The notes under the pieces are model-generated. The model ran no database searches. It worked only from the letters and a program-made list of their open reading frames with translations, and was not told where the DNA came from. Shown piece by piece: positions 1 to 9,186 of a stretch of 64,000 nucleotides of DNA. Each line of letters starts with the position of its first letter. The first letter of the stretch is position 1. The stretch is taken from assembly GCA_045614945.1 (NCBI GenBank), contig JAZLDW010000026.1, positions 1 through 64,000 on the forward strand. The letters are read 5' to 3'. Origin of the DNA: UMGS1820 sp045614945. GTDB lineage: Bacteria > Bacillota > Clostridia > Monoglobales > Monoglobaceae. The position numbers were made by a program, and so were the translations under genes.

Positions 1-2
1 TA

Positions 3-983
3 GACTACGATAAGAAACCTGGTGAATGGATTCCTAACGAAAATGGCGACAACAAAAACTTGGAAGCAGTAGCATTCTTGCAGAAACTTAATTCTGCTCT
101 ATTCCATAAATTTCCAAATGTTCTTATGATAGCCGAAGAGAGTACAGCTTGGCCAATGGTTACCAAACCTACTTCTCTTGGAGGACTTGGATTTAACTTT
201 AAATGGAATATGGGCTGGATGCACGACATATTGGATTATATGCAGTGCGACCCGCTCTTTCGCAAGGGCAACCACAACAAACTGACATTTTCGATGATGT
301 ACGCCTTTTCAGAGAATTACATCCTTGCACTATCACACGACGAAGTTGTTCATGGAAAACGCTCTCTCCTTGACAAGATGTGGGGGGATTATAACGAAAA
401 ATTTGCACAGCTTAGACTATTGTATGCTTATATGTACGCACACCCGGGCAAAAAACTTTTGTTTATGGGTGGCGAGTTTGGGCAGTTTATAGAGTGGCGC
501 TTTGCAGAACAACTTGACTGGATGCTTGATGATTATGAGCTTCACTCAAAAATGCGGGCATATTGCTCATACCTTAATGATTTTTACAAAAGCCACACTT
601 CTCTTTATGAGATAGAGCGCGAGGGGGATAACTGGCGCGGCTTTAAGTGGCTTTGCGCAGATGATGCATCAAACAGCATCTTATCATTTATGCGTTCAAA
701 CGAAAAGGGCGACGAAAAAATTGCGGTTGTAATAAACTTTACACCCGTTTGCCACTCCGAATACATTGTAGGCGTGCCCGAATGTGGAGAATTTGAAGTG
801 GTAATGTCTACAAATGCAAAAGCGTTTGGGGGAGACGGCAGAGGATCTCGCAAACTCAAAACAAAACCCAAACCACATAACGGCTTTGACAATTCCATTA
901 AACTGAATTTGCCTCCTCTTACGGCAGTATATTTAAAGTTTACTCCTGCTGATACTTCATGCAGGATTGATAAAAGCAAGTAA
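3..983 (+). CDS. glgB: 1,4-alpha-glucan branching enzyme, C-terminal part
   Basis: GlgB makes alpha-1,6 branches in glycogen by cutting and transferring alpha-1,4 chains (family GH13). The gene is cut by the window start; the open frame begins at base 3 and about 326 C-terminal residues are present of a usual 630-750. Visible are the catalytic acid/base region (MIAEEST, about base 127-150), the third catalytic carboxylate region (LSHDEVVHGK, about base 330-360), the FMGGEFGQ segment and the C-terminal all-beta domain. It is followed after 80 bases by glgC, then glgD and glgA on the same strand, so it is most likely the first or an early gene of a glycogen synthesis operon whose promoter lies outside the window. 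Family assignment is secure; the missing N-terminus prevents any statement about its length or N-terminal CBM48 modules. Confidence 0.95.
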   Translation, partial: DYDKKPGEWIPNENGDNKNLEAVAFLQKLNSALFHKFPNVLMIAEESTAWPMVTKPTSLGGLGFNFKWNMGWMHDILDYMQCDPLFRKGNHNKLTFSMMYAFSENYILALSHDEVVHGKRSLLDKMWGDYNEKFAQLRLLYAYMYAHPGKKLLFMGGEFGQFIEWRFAEQLDWMLDDYELHSKMRAYCSYLNDFYKSHTSLYEIEREGDNWRGFKWLCADDASNSILSFMRSNEKGDEKIAVVINFTPVCHSEYIVGVPECGEFEVVMSTNAKAFGGDGRGSRKLKTKPKPHNGFDNSIKLNLPPLTAVYLKFTPADTSCRIDKSK

Positions 984-1063
984 TCCTGAACAAAACTTTT
1001 GTTGGCGCTCACAAACAGAAGAAAATATAAATTAAGTGGGCAGAAAGGCCGGATAGATACGTT

Positions 1064-2287
1064 ATGAAATCAAAAAATTGTGTAGCAATGATTCTTGCAG
1101 GCGGACAGGGCAGCCGTCTTGGCATCTTAACGCGCAACGTCGCAAAGCCCGCTGTTCCATTTGGAGGAAAGTACAGAATTATTGACTTTCCGTTGAGCAA
1201 CTGTACCCACTCGGGAATTGACACAGTGGGGGTGCTTACACAGTATCAACCGCTTGAGCTCAACACTTATATTGCAAGTGGACAGTCGTGGGATCTTGAC
1301 CGTTCAAATGGCGGCGTTTATGTTCTGCCTCCCTATACCTCTGCCGAAAAAGGCGAGTGGTACAAGGGTACAGCGAACGCAATATATCAGAATATAGGTT
1401 TTATAGAACAGTTTAACCCCAAATATGTTGTTATCCTCTCGGGTGATCATATATACAAAATGGATTACAACAAGATGGTTCGTCAGCACAAAAAATCTGG
1501 TGCAGACGCAACCATAGCGGTTATAGAAGTACCTTGGGATGAAGCTTCGCGATTTGGAATAATGAATACCGATGCCGACTCTAACATAACCGAGTTTGAG
1601 GAAAAACCAAAAAATCCTAAGAGCAACCTCGCCTCAATGGGTGTTTACTGCTTTAGCTGGGATGTTCTTCGCAAATATCTCACCGAGGACGAAAGCGACC
1701 CGGATTCCGAAAACGATTTTGGTAAGAATATTATTCCTAAAATGCTCAAGTCTGGACTTAAACTTGTTGCTCATCGCTTTGATGGCTACTGGAAGGATGT
1801 TGGTACGATCCAAAGTCTCTGGGAAGCAAACATGGAGCTTCTTGACGATAACAAAGGATTGATGCTCGATGATGATGACTGGAGAATCTACAGCAAAGCG
1901 CCAAATAAACCGCCTCATTATGTATCATCATGTGCAAGGCTTCGCAACTGTTATGTGACTGAGGGTTGCGAAATTTACGGACATATAAATCACTCTGTTA
2001 TCTTTGAGGGTGTAACCGTTGAAGAAGGTGCAAAGGTCGAAGATTCTATTATCTTTCCAGGCGCAGTTATCAAGAAGGGCGCATATATATACAAATCCTT
2101 GATCGGCACAGGAGCAATAATCGGTGAGGGCGCTCGTATTGGCTCTGACGAAAGCAATGCTAACACCGATTGGATTAACAGCAAAATATGCTCTGACGAT
2201 ATTAGTCTGATTGCTCCTGATGTTGAAATTGGAGATGGAATAAAGGTGTCGAGAAACTCTATGGTTACCGAAAATATTACAAAGTAG
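1064..2287 (+). CDS. glgC: glucose-1-phosphate adenylyltransferase, catalytic subunit
   Basis: Makes ADP-glucose from ATP and glucose-1-phosphate, the committed step of bacterial glycogen synthesis. The 407-residue protein has the intact nucleotidyltransferase signature GGQGSRL (residues 13-19), the PFGGKYRIIDF segment, the sugar-phosphate motif EEKP near residue 178, KDVGTI near residue 245, and a C-terminal left-handed beta-helix of hexapeptide repeats (about 290-400). Length fits the family. It sits between glgB and glgD with about 43 bases before glgD, so cotranscription is likely. In Firmicutes GlgC usually forms a hetero-oligomer with GlgD; the neighbouring glgD supports that here. Confidence 0.97.
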   Translation: MKSKNCVAMILAGGQGSRLGILTRNVAKPAVPFGGKYRIIDFPLSNCTHSGIDTVGVLTQYQPLELNTYIASGQSWDLDRSNGGVYVLPPYTSAEKGEWYKGTANAIYQNIGFIEQFNPKYVVILSGDHIYKMDYNKMVRQHKKSGADATIAVIEVPWDEASRFGIMNTDADSNITEFEEKPKNPKSNLASMGVYCFSWDVLRKYLTEDESDPDSENDFGKNIIPKMLKSGLKLVAHRFDGYWKDVGTIQSLWEANMELLDDNKGLMLDDDDWRIYSKAPNKPPHYVSSCARLRNCYVTEGCEIYGHINHSVIFEGVTVEEGAKVEDSIIFPGAVIKKGAYIYKSLIGTGAIIGEGARIGSDESNANTDWINSKICSDDISLIAPDVEIGDGIKVSRNSMVTENITK

Positions 2288-2330
2288 GGTTTGATGCCTA
2301 TTCAAATCAGTACAGAAAGGATACAAGGAT

Positions 2331-3458
2331 ATGAAAAATGATTTAATGGGTCTTGTCTTTGCAGCAAACCCTGAAGCCGCAATGGGAGAGCTTACAGGAG
2401 TTCGTTCTCTTGCTGCCATTCCCTTTGGAGGCAGGTACAGAATTATAGATTTTATACTTTCTAATATGGTAAACTCTTCAATAATAAATGTGGGAATCAC
2501 CACTCCATACAACTACCGCTCCCTATCTGACCATCTTGGCACGGGAAAAGATTGGGACCTTGACAGAAAAGGAAACGGTCTCTTTATTCTCCCTCCCCGA
2601 GAAGTAACAGACATATCAGATGTAAAGGCAGGAATCGATGTTATACATGATGTGTCGTACTTTCTCAGCAAGAGTCGCAAGGACTATGTCTTAGTTGCAA
2701 ATTGTAACACAATTTGCAACATAGACTATTCAGAGGTTTTAAGATTTCATATGGAGCACGAGGCAGATATTACACTTATATACAACGAGGTAGAAAATCT
2801 TACCACAAAAGATCTTACTACACGAATTTTGCTTGATGTAGACAAAGACAGTATTGTTCGCGATATGCAGGTATATCCGATACAACAAAATTCAAATCTA
2901 TCGTATATGCACATGTTTATTATCCGCAAGGATTTACTTTTAGAGCTTATAGGCGATGCAGTGGCACATAACAAACACTACATCTCAAAAGATTTGCTTC
3001 TTCCTGCGCTTGAACGCTTTAAAGTGTGTGGTTACAAACACGAGGGCTACACAAGACAAATTGACAATATCAAGTCTTTCTACATGGCAAATCTTGAGCT
3101 TTTGAATAAAAATATACGCGATGAGCTTTTTGGGCTTAAATCTGACACACCAATATACACAAAAATCAAAGACTCTGTTCCTACAAGATATGGCAAGGGG
3201 GCAGATGTCAGCAATTCTATAATTGCGGACGGTTGTGTTATAGAAGGAACCGTTAAAAACAGCATTCTCTTTAGAGGAGTTCATGTCGGCAAGGGTGCAA
3301 CTGTCGAAAATTGTATAATTATGCAGAAATCGGATGTCATGGATAACTGTCTTTTAGAAAATGTAATTTTTGACAAAGAAGTGGTACTGAGAAGTGGAAA
3401 AAAGCTTGTTGGTCAGGCTACTTATCCTATGGTTATCGGTAAAAAGACTGTTATCTAA
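2331..3458 (+). CDS. glgD: GlgD, regulatory-type glucose-1-phosphate adenylyltransferase subunit
   Basis: A 375-residue paralogue of the adjacent GlgC. It keeps the PFGGRYRIIDF segment and a short C-terminal beta-helix, but the nucleotide-binding loop GGxGxRL is replaced by an unrelated stretch (FAANPEAAMGELTGVR, residues 10-25) and the EKP sugar-phosphate motif is not visible. That is the known state of Firmicute GlgD, a poorly active or inactive partner that modulates GlgC in a heterotetramer. The start has GGAT-type spacing behind an AAGGAT sequence. It is 42 bases upstream of glgA, in the same operon. Confidence 0.93.
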   Translation: MKNDLMGLVFAANPEAAMGELTGVRSLAAIPFGGRYRIIDFILSNMVNSSIINVGITTPYNYRSLSDHLGTGKDWDLDRKGNGLFILPPREVTDISDVKAGIDVIHDVSYFLSKSRKDYVLVANCNTICNIDYSEVLRFHMEHEADITLIYNEVENLTTKDLTTRILLDVDKDSIVRDMQVYPIQQNSNLSYMHMFIIRKDLLLELIGDAVAHNKHYISKDLLLPALERFKVCGYKHEGYTRQIDNIKSFYMANLELLNKNIRDELFGLKSDTPIYTKIKDSVPTRYGKGADVSNSIIADGCVIEGTVKNSILFRGVHVGKGATVENCIIMQKSDVMDNCLLENVIFDKEVVLRSGKKLVGQATYPMVIGKKTVI

Positions 3459-3500
3459 TCCTTATCAAAAATTGCTGCTTGTATACGAAAGGATGATACT

Positions 3501-4934
3501 ATGAGCAAAATTTTAATGTGTTCTTCAGAAGTTGCCCCCTTTGCAAAAACAGGCGGGCTTGGCGATGTTTTAGGCTCTCTTCCGCAGGCTCTTGCAGACC
3601 TCGGCCATGATGTCAGAGTTATTATGCCAAAATACGGATGTATTCCCGAGGAATTCCTCAACAAGATGGAGTTTTTATTATTCACATATGTTCCGCTTGG
3701 TTGGCGCAAAAAATACTGCGGCATCTTCAAGCTTGAGCAAAATGGCGTTACCTACTACTTTGTGGATAACGAATACTACTTTGCAGACCCATATCTTTAT
3801 AAATGGAACGACCTTGAAAGGTTTGCATTTTATGACAAAGCATGCCTTGAGGCAATAAAAGCTCTTGATTTTAAGCCTGATGTAATACATTGTCATGATT
3901 GGCAGACAGGCATGATACCCGTGTTGCTCAACGCCTACTATGTTAACGACGATTTCTACAAGGGAATAAAGACAATGTTTACCATACACAACCTTCGGTA
4001 TCAGGGCATATACTCAATTGATGTTGTATCTGACTTTTTCTCTCTCGGTCCGGAATTTTTTACAAATGACAAGCTTGAATTTCACGGGTGTGCTAACATG
4101 CTCAAAGGCGGAATTGTATACTCTGACTATGTTACAACAGTCAGCCCGACTTACGCAGAAGAAATTAAAACACCTCTCGGTGGCGAGAATCTTGACGGAC
4201 TGTTGTTTGCAAGGTCAAACTCCCTCTCGGGAATAATCAACGGCATTGACTACTCTGTATACAATCCGCAGACAGACCCGTATCTTTATGAAAACTATAC
4301 TGTCCGCTCGGTTGGCACAAGGAAAAAGATAAACAAGATGAAACTGCAGGAGCAACTTGGTCTCCCCATTGACGGCGAAAAGGCAATGGTTGCAATTATA
4401 TCAAGACTTGTAGACCAGAAGGGATTTGACTTAATTGCAGAGGCAATGAACGATTTGATGCAGCTTGATATGCAGCTTGTCGTAATCGGCACGGGCGAGG
4501 CACGATACGAAGAAATGCTCCGCCATGCGGCATGGTGCAATCCCACAAAAGTCTCGGCGAACATTATGTTCTCAAACGACTTGGCACATAAGCTGTATGC
4601 GGCAGCTGATTTATTCCTGATGCCATCACTCTTTGAGCCTTGCGGTCTCAGCCAGATAATTTCCTTTGCCTACGGCACTATCCCTGTTGTGCGCGAGACA
4701 GGCGGTCTTAAAGACACAGTCGTTCCCTACAACAAGTACACAGGCGAGGGCAACGGCTTCAGCTTTGGTCCATACAACGCTCACGATATGGTGCACACAC
4801 TCCATATGGCGCTTGAGCATTTTGGGGATAAAGAGGTATGGGATAAGATTGTAAAAACTGCTATGAAACAAAATTTCTCATGGAATGGCTCTGCCAAAGA
4901 ATACGAAAATATTTACAATTCCCTGATTGGGTAA
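3501..4934 (+). CDS. glgA: glycogen synthase (ADP-glucose type)
   Basis: Extends glycogen by transferring glucose from ADP-glucose to the non-reducing end (GT5 family, GT-B fold). The 477-residue length is typical. The ADP-glucose binding motif KTGGLGD is at residues 16-22, the HCHDWQTG segment near residue 132, and the C-terminal nucleotide-binding motif PSLFEPCG near residue 375. A GAAAGG Shine-Dalgarno lies about 9 bases before the ATG. It is the last gene of the glgBCDA run; a strong intrinsic terminator follows immediately. Confidence 0.97.
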   Translation: MSKILMCSSEVAPFAKTGGLGDVLGSLPQALADLGHDVRVIMPKYGCIPEEFLNKMEFLLFTYVPLGWRKKYCGIFKLEQNGVTYYFVDNEYYFADPYLYKWNDLERFAFYDKACLEAIKALDFKPDVIHCHDWQTGMIPVLLNAYYVNDDFYKGIKTMFTIHNLRYQGIYSIDVVSDFFSLGPEFFTNDKLEFHGCANMLKGGIVYSDYVTTVSPTYAEEIKTPLGGENLDGLLFARSNSLSGIINGIDYSVYNPQTDPYLYENYTVRSVGTRKKINKMKLQEQLGLPIDGEKAMVAIISRLVDQKGFDLIAEAMNDLMQLDMQLVVIGTGEARYEEMLRHAAWCNPTKVSANIMFSNDLAHKLYAAADLFLMPSLFEPCGLSQIISFAYGTIPVVRETGGLKDTVVPYNKYTGEGNGFSFGPYNAHDMVHTLHMALEHFGDKEVWDKIVKTAMKQNFSWNGSAKEYENIYNSLIG

Positions 4935-4944
4935 AAGAAATGCA

Positions 4945-4985
4945 AAAGTCGATATTTCCACACAATTGGAAATATCGGCTTTTTT
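4945..4985 (+). terminator. intrinsic terminator after glgA
   Basis: A 16-bp stem (4945-4960 with 4967-4982, one G-U pair) with a 6-base loop, followed by a run of T. It closes the glgBCDA operon and separates it from glgP. Confidence 0.9.
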
Positions 4986-5020
4986 ATCCTCGTCAATTTA
5001 ACCAAAATTCAAAAAAACAC

Positions 5021-5049
5021 TTGATAAATTGCGTAAAATGAGGTAAAAT
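5021..5049 (+). promoter_or_regulatory. candidate sigma-A promoter of glgP
   Basis: TTGATA (5021-5026), a 17-base spacer, then TAAAAT (5044-5049), placed just after the glgA terminator. This predicts a leader of about 65 bases before glgP, so glgP can be expressed separately from the synthesis operon. Confidence 0.55.
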
Positions 5050-5122
5050 TATTAGGACTATTTGTTTGTTTTGGCAACACACTCCAGACAGCAAAAAATA
5101 GGAACATATTTTAAGGAAAGGT

Positions 5123-7588
5123 ATGGTTTATTCAATGAAAAAGATTGCATCAAACTCTTCCGAATATAAAAAACGCAAAGAGTTTATAAAAACCGAAATC
5201 ATCGGCAAAGTTCGCAGATACTTTGGCAAAACTGTTGAACAAGCCACTACAAAAGAAATATACAATGCGGTTTCGTTCACAATCCGTGACGAGATTATGG
5301 AAAAATGGATAAATTATAAAGAGCAGGCTGATAAAAAGCCTCAAAAAGAGCTTTACTATTTGTCTTTTGAATTTTTAATGGGGCGTGCAATGGGCAACAA
5401 CCTTATGAACATCGCAGAGACAGAGCTATACCGCGACGCCCTCGCAGAGCTTAACATCTCCCTTGACGAAATTGAAGAACAGGAGAACGATGCAGGTCTT
5501 GGTAATGGAGGTCTTGGCAGACTGGCTGCATGCTTTCTTGATTCTCTTACAAACCTTGAACTGCCCGCATACGGATGCGGAATCCGCTATGAGTATGGGC
5601 TATTCCGTCAAAAAATAGTTGACGGATACCAGATAGAAATGCCAGATCCCTGGCTTCAGGGTGGTAATGTATGGGATATTGCAAGACCGGAGGACACCAA
5701 AGAGATTCACTTTGGCGGTAAAATCGAAGAGTATTATGAAGACGGCAGAATGAAGTTCCGTCATGTGGACTACAACACAGTTCTGGCAGAACCTTATGAC
5801 ATGCCAATTACAGGCTTTAACAGCGAAACAATAAACACCCTCCGTCTTTGGAAGGCACAATCCCCCGAGATAATCGATATGGGAGAATTTAATCGCGGTG
5901 ACTACGCCAAGGCAAGCGAAAACAAAGAACTTGCCGAGGTTATCTCAAAGGTTCTCTACCCTGAAGATAACCACTATGAAGGCAAACTTCTCAGACTTAA
6001 GCAGCAATATTTCTTTGTGTCTGCTACAATACAGTGGATTCTTGACAAACACAAGAAAAAGAACCTGACTATGCAGCAGATACCTGACTATATTCAGATT
6101 CACATTAACGATACTCATCCAACAATCGCAATCCCTGAGCTTATGCGTATTCTTATGGACGATGAAGGTCTCGGTTGGGACGAAGCATGGGATATTGTAA
6201 GCAAAACTTTTGCTTACACCAATCACACAATACTCTGCGAGGCTCTCGAAAAATGGCCTATGGCTATGGTTGACTCTCTTCTTCCGCGACTCGGCCAAAT
6301 TATCCACGAGATTGACCGCAGACAGAGAGAATATCTGTGGGAGCGATTCCCCGGAGATTCAGGCAAGGTTGAATATATGTCAGTTATTTCCTGCGGTCAA
6401 GTAAGTATGGCAAACCTTTGCCTCACCGCCTGCCATAGCGTAAACGGCGTTGCTGCGCTTCATACAGAGATATTAAAGCAGGAGACTTTTAAGGATTACT
6501 ACAGCATCTATCCTTATAAGTTCAAAAATATGACAAACGGCGTTACTTTCCGCAGATGGCTCTATAAGGCAAACCCAAAGCTCTCGGGCCTTATCAGCGA
6601 ATCCATCGGTGATGGCTGGGTAAAGGATTATCGTCAGCTTGATAAATTGACACCATTTGCAGATGACAGTGCCTTTTGCGAAAAGTTTGCAAAAATCAAG
6701 CACGAGAACAAAGAGAGGCTTGCCAAGTATATTCAAGACACAAGCGGCATCGTTGTAAATCCTGACTCTTTATTTGATGTGCAGATTAAGAGACTCCACG
6801 AGTACAAGAGACAGCTTCTCAAAGCAATGCATATCATATACAGATATCAGAAGATTACCGATGGGGATGCTTCGGCAAATCTTCAGCCCACTACCTTTAT
6901 CTTTGGCGCAAAGGCGGCGCCCGGCTACCATATGGCAAAGCTGATTATCAAGTTTATAAACGATGTTGCGCAGGTGGTAAACAACGACCCAAGAACAAAA
7001 GACATAATGAAGGTCGTATTTATGGAGAACTACAGTGTCTCAAGTGCAGAGCGCATAGTTGCCGCCGCTAATTTGAGCGAGCAGATTTCCACGGCATCTA
7101 AAGAGGCATCAGGCACAGGCAATATGAAGCTTATGCTCAACGGCGCTCTTACAATTGGTACAATGGATGGTGCAAATGTAGAAATTCGTGAGCAAGTAGG
7201 CGATGATAATATGTTCATCTTTGGTCTTTCATCTCAGGAAGTTCTAAACATTTACGCAGGTGGCAAATCGCCAAGCTCTGAAATATATGCAACCAACCCC
7301 GTAATCAAGAGAGTTATAGATACAATGATTGATGGTACATTTAACAAGGATAACATCTATTATGATTTGTACAAATCTCTTGTCATAGGCAATGGTGGTT
7401 TTGCAGACAACTATCTGCTTCTCGCAGATTTTGAATCTTATCTGCGCGCAAATTCAGCTGTAAAGGATAAATATCTTGACAAAAAGGCGTGGAATCGTTC
7501 TGCTGTTATCAACACCGCAAAGGCTGGGTTCTTCTCAAGCGATAGAACTATCGAGGATTATAACAGAGAGATTTGGCATTTAAGGTAA
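5123..7588 (+). CDS. glgP: glycogen/alpha-glucan phosphorylase
   Basis: Releases glucose-1-phosphate from alpha-1,4 glucan with inorganic phosphate (GT35). The 821-residue length matches the family (about 800-830). The pyridoxal-phosphate lysine motif SGTGNMKLMLNG lies near residue 665-676, followed by GTMDGANVEI; NDTHP and the LRLLYEY-like C-terminal features are also present. The start is ambiguous: AAGGA at 5113-5117 sits 5 bases before ATG 5123, while GAAAGG could serve ATG 5135, which would remove four residues. Separated from the synthesis operon by a terminator and its own promoter, so breakdown can be regulated apart from synthesis. Confidence 0.97.
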   Translation: MVYSMKKIASNSSEYKKRKEFIKTEIIGKVRRYFGKTVEQATTKEIYNAVSFTIRDEIMEKWINYKEQADKKPQKELYYLSFEFLMGRAMGNNLMNIAETELYRDALAELNISLDEIEEQENDAGLGNGGLGRLAACFLDSLTNLELPAYGCGIRYEYGLFRQKIVDGYQIEMPDPWLQGGNVWDIARPEDTKEIHFGGKIEEYYEDGRMKFRHVDYNTVLAEPYDMPITGFNSETINTLRLWKAQSPEIIDMGEFNRGDYAKASENKELAEVISKVLYPEDNHYEGKLLRLKQQYFFVSATIQWILDKHKKKNLTMQQIPDYIQIHINDTHPTIAIPELMRILMDDEGLGWDEAWDIVSKTFAYTNHTILCEALEKWPMAMVDSLLPRLGQIIHEIDRRQREYLWERFPGDSGKVEYMSVISCGQVSMANLCLTACHSVNGVAALHTEILKQETFKDYYSIYPYKFKNMTNGVTFRRWLYKANPKLSGLISESIGDGWVKDYRQLDKLTPFADDSAFCEKFAKIKHENKERLAKYIQDTSGIVVNPDSLFDVQIKRLHEYKRQLLKAMHIIYRYQKITDGDASANLQPTTFIFGAKAAPGYHMAKLIIKFINDVAQVVNNDPRTKDIMKVVFMENYSVSSAERIVAAANLSEQISTASKEASGTGNMKLMLNGALTIGTMDGANVEIREQVGDDNMFIFGLSSQEVLNIYAGGKSPSSEIYATNPVIKRVIDTMIDGTFNKDNIYYDLYKSLVIGNGGFADNYLLLADFESYLRANSAVKDKYLDKKAWNRSAVINTAKAGFFSSDRTIEDYNREIWHLR

Positions 7589-7596
7589 AATATAAC

Positions 7597-7618
7597 GGAA
7601 CGACACATAGGTCGTTCC
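7597..7618. repeat. short palindromic element (8-bp arms, 6-base loop)
   Basis: Perfect inverted repeat GGAACGAC/GTCGTTCC just after glgP. No T-run follows on the plus strand (CTACGGGATT instead), so it is a poor intrinsic terminator. Its form resembles the short palindromic intergenic repeats common in uncultured Clostridia; only one clear copy is seen here. Confidence 0.45.
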
Positions 7619-7695
7619 CTACGGGATTGTCCCTCTAAACCAAATGAAAAAAATTAAATTATTATAATTCACAAAAGTGAAAGGATGTATTAAAA

Positions 7696-8493
7696 ATGAA
7701 AAGATTTTTATCAATTATCTGTATTGTAGTGCTTGCTATTTCCTTAATAGCTTGTGGCGCAGAGAAAAAAGCAGAGAGTGACCTTGCTTATGTCACCGAA
7801 AAAGGCGAACTTATCATCGGTATGACACTTTTTGCTCCTATGGATTATATGGACGAAAACGGCGAGCTTACCGGCTTCGAGGTTGACTTTGGTAAGGCAG
7901 TATGCGAAAAACTTGGTCTTACACCTAAATTTATCGAAATCAACTGGGACGCAAAAGAGACAGAACTTAGTTCAAAGAACATTGACTGTATCTGGAATGG
8001 TATGACAATCACCGAAGAGAGACAGGCAAACATGAGCATCTCTGTTCCTTATCTTGGCAACAAGCAGGTTATGGTTGCAAAGGCAGACAAGGCAGCTGAT
8101 TATGTTGCATCCGCTAATGGTGCAAAGGTTGTTGCAGAGCTTGGCTCAGCAGGTGAAGAACTTGCGCTTGAAAACGAATTCTTTGCTGATGCAGCATTCA
8201 CAGGTGTTGACTCAATGGCAAAGGCATTGATGGAAGTTAAAGCCGGAACAGCAGATGTTGCTATTGTTGACTATGTTACATCTATCGGTTCTATCGGCGA
8301 GGGCACAGACTACACCGACCTCGTTGTTGTAGAAGCTGAAGATTTTGCGGCTGAAGAATATGGTATTGCTTTCAGAAAGGGCAGCGACATCACAGAAAAG
8401 GTTAACAGCGTTATTTCTGAGCTTGCTAAGGACGGCACACTTGAAGAAATCGCAAAAAAATATAAGCTTGAAGATTTACTCCTCGTAAAATAG
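7696..8493 (+). CDS. polar amino acid ABC transporter, substrate-binding lipoprotein
   Basis: Captures an amino acid outside the membrane and delivers it to the permease encoded next. 265 residues. The N-terminus is a lipoprotein signal with lipobox LIAC (Cys20). The mature part has the SBP_bac_3 pattern: VTEKGELIIGMT, a substrate-loop region with GFEVDFGKAVCEKLG, and WNGMTITEER. A TATAAT box is visible at 7663-7668 but no convincing -35. It is the first gene of a three-gene transporter operon (binding protein, permease, ATPase). The exact substrate cannot be read from sequence; cystine, glutamine or another polar amino acid are all possible. Confidence 0.92.
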   Translation: MKRFLSIICIVVLAISLIACGAEKKAESDLAYVTEKGELIIGMTLFAPMDYMDENGELTGFEVDFGKAVCEKLGLTPKFIEINWDAKETELSSKNIDCIWNGMTITEERQANMSISVPYLGNKQVMVAKADKAADYVASANGAKVVAELGSAGEELALENEFFADAAFTGVDSMAKALMEVKAGTADVAIVDYVTSIGSIGEGTDYTDLVVVEAEDFAAEEYGIAFRKGSDITEKVNSVISELAKDGTLEEIAKKYKLEDLLLVK

Positions 8494-8532
8494 TTTTCTA
8501 CACTAAAACGATAGGTAAGGCTGGTACGGCAA

Positions 8533-9183
8533 ATGACAAGTTCACTTCAAAATATAGTTGCGTCATTGTTTGAAGGTTTTTATACAAACTGTTTTATATT
8601 TGTAATGACTCTTTTAATGGCGCTACCACTTGGGCTTATAATCGCTTTTGGCTCCATGTCAAAATTCAAGCCCTTAAAATGGATTACAAAAACATTTGTC
8701 TGGGTCATCAGGGGTACTCCCCTGATGCTCCAGCTTTTTGTAGTTATGTATGCACCGGGCATATTGCTTGATATTCCCGTCGAATCGCGTATGACAGCGG
8801 TACTTATAGCCTTTGTCATAAACTACGCGGCATACTTTTCCGAGATATACCGTGGCGGAATCGAGTCTATCCCAAAGGGACAGTATGAAGCATGTCAGGT
8901 TCTTGGTATGACCAAGACGGAGGCATTTTTCAAGGTTGTTCTTTTTCAGGTTATCAAAAGAATCGTTGCCCCAATCAGCAACGAGGTTATTACTCTGGTA
9001 AAAGATACCTCTCTTGCAAGAGTTATCAGCGTTCCCGAAATCATTATGTGCGCAGAGCGTTTTACCAAGAAAGGACTTATCGGGCCCCTTTTCTCAACAG
9101 CAATTTACTTCCTTATATTCAACGGTCTTCTTACCCTGCTATTTGGATACATAGAGAAAAAGCTCGATTATTATAAAGGTTAG
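8533..9183 (+). CDS. amino acid ABC transporter permease
   Basis: Membrane subunit of the importer, 216 residues. Hydrophobic segments appear near residues 15-40, 55-75, 85-105 and 185-208. The HisM/GlnP-type RGTPLMLQ motif near residue 61 and the cytoplasmic coupling loop YEACQVLGMTKTEAF near residue 119 (EAA loop that docks on the ATPase) are clear. Starts 39 bases after the binding-protein gene and ends 3 bases before the ATPase start, so all three are coupled. Confidence 0.93.
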   Translation: MTSSLQNIVASLFEGFYTNCFIFVMTLLMALPLGLIIAFGSMSKFKPLKWITKTFVWVIRGTPLMLQLFVVMYAPGILLDIPVESRMTAVLIAFVINYAAYFSEIYRGGIESIPKGQYEACQVLGMTKTEAFFKVVLFQVIKRIVAPISNEVITLVKDTSLARVISVPEIIMCAERFTKKGLIGPLFSTAIYFLIFNGLLTLLFGYIEKKLDYYKG

Positions 9184-9186
9184 GCT

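Noticed and set aside
1928..2512. Minus-strand reading frame of 194 codons opposite glgC and glgD
   Set aside because: Antisense to two secure genes, with no recognisable domain.
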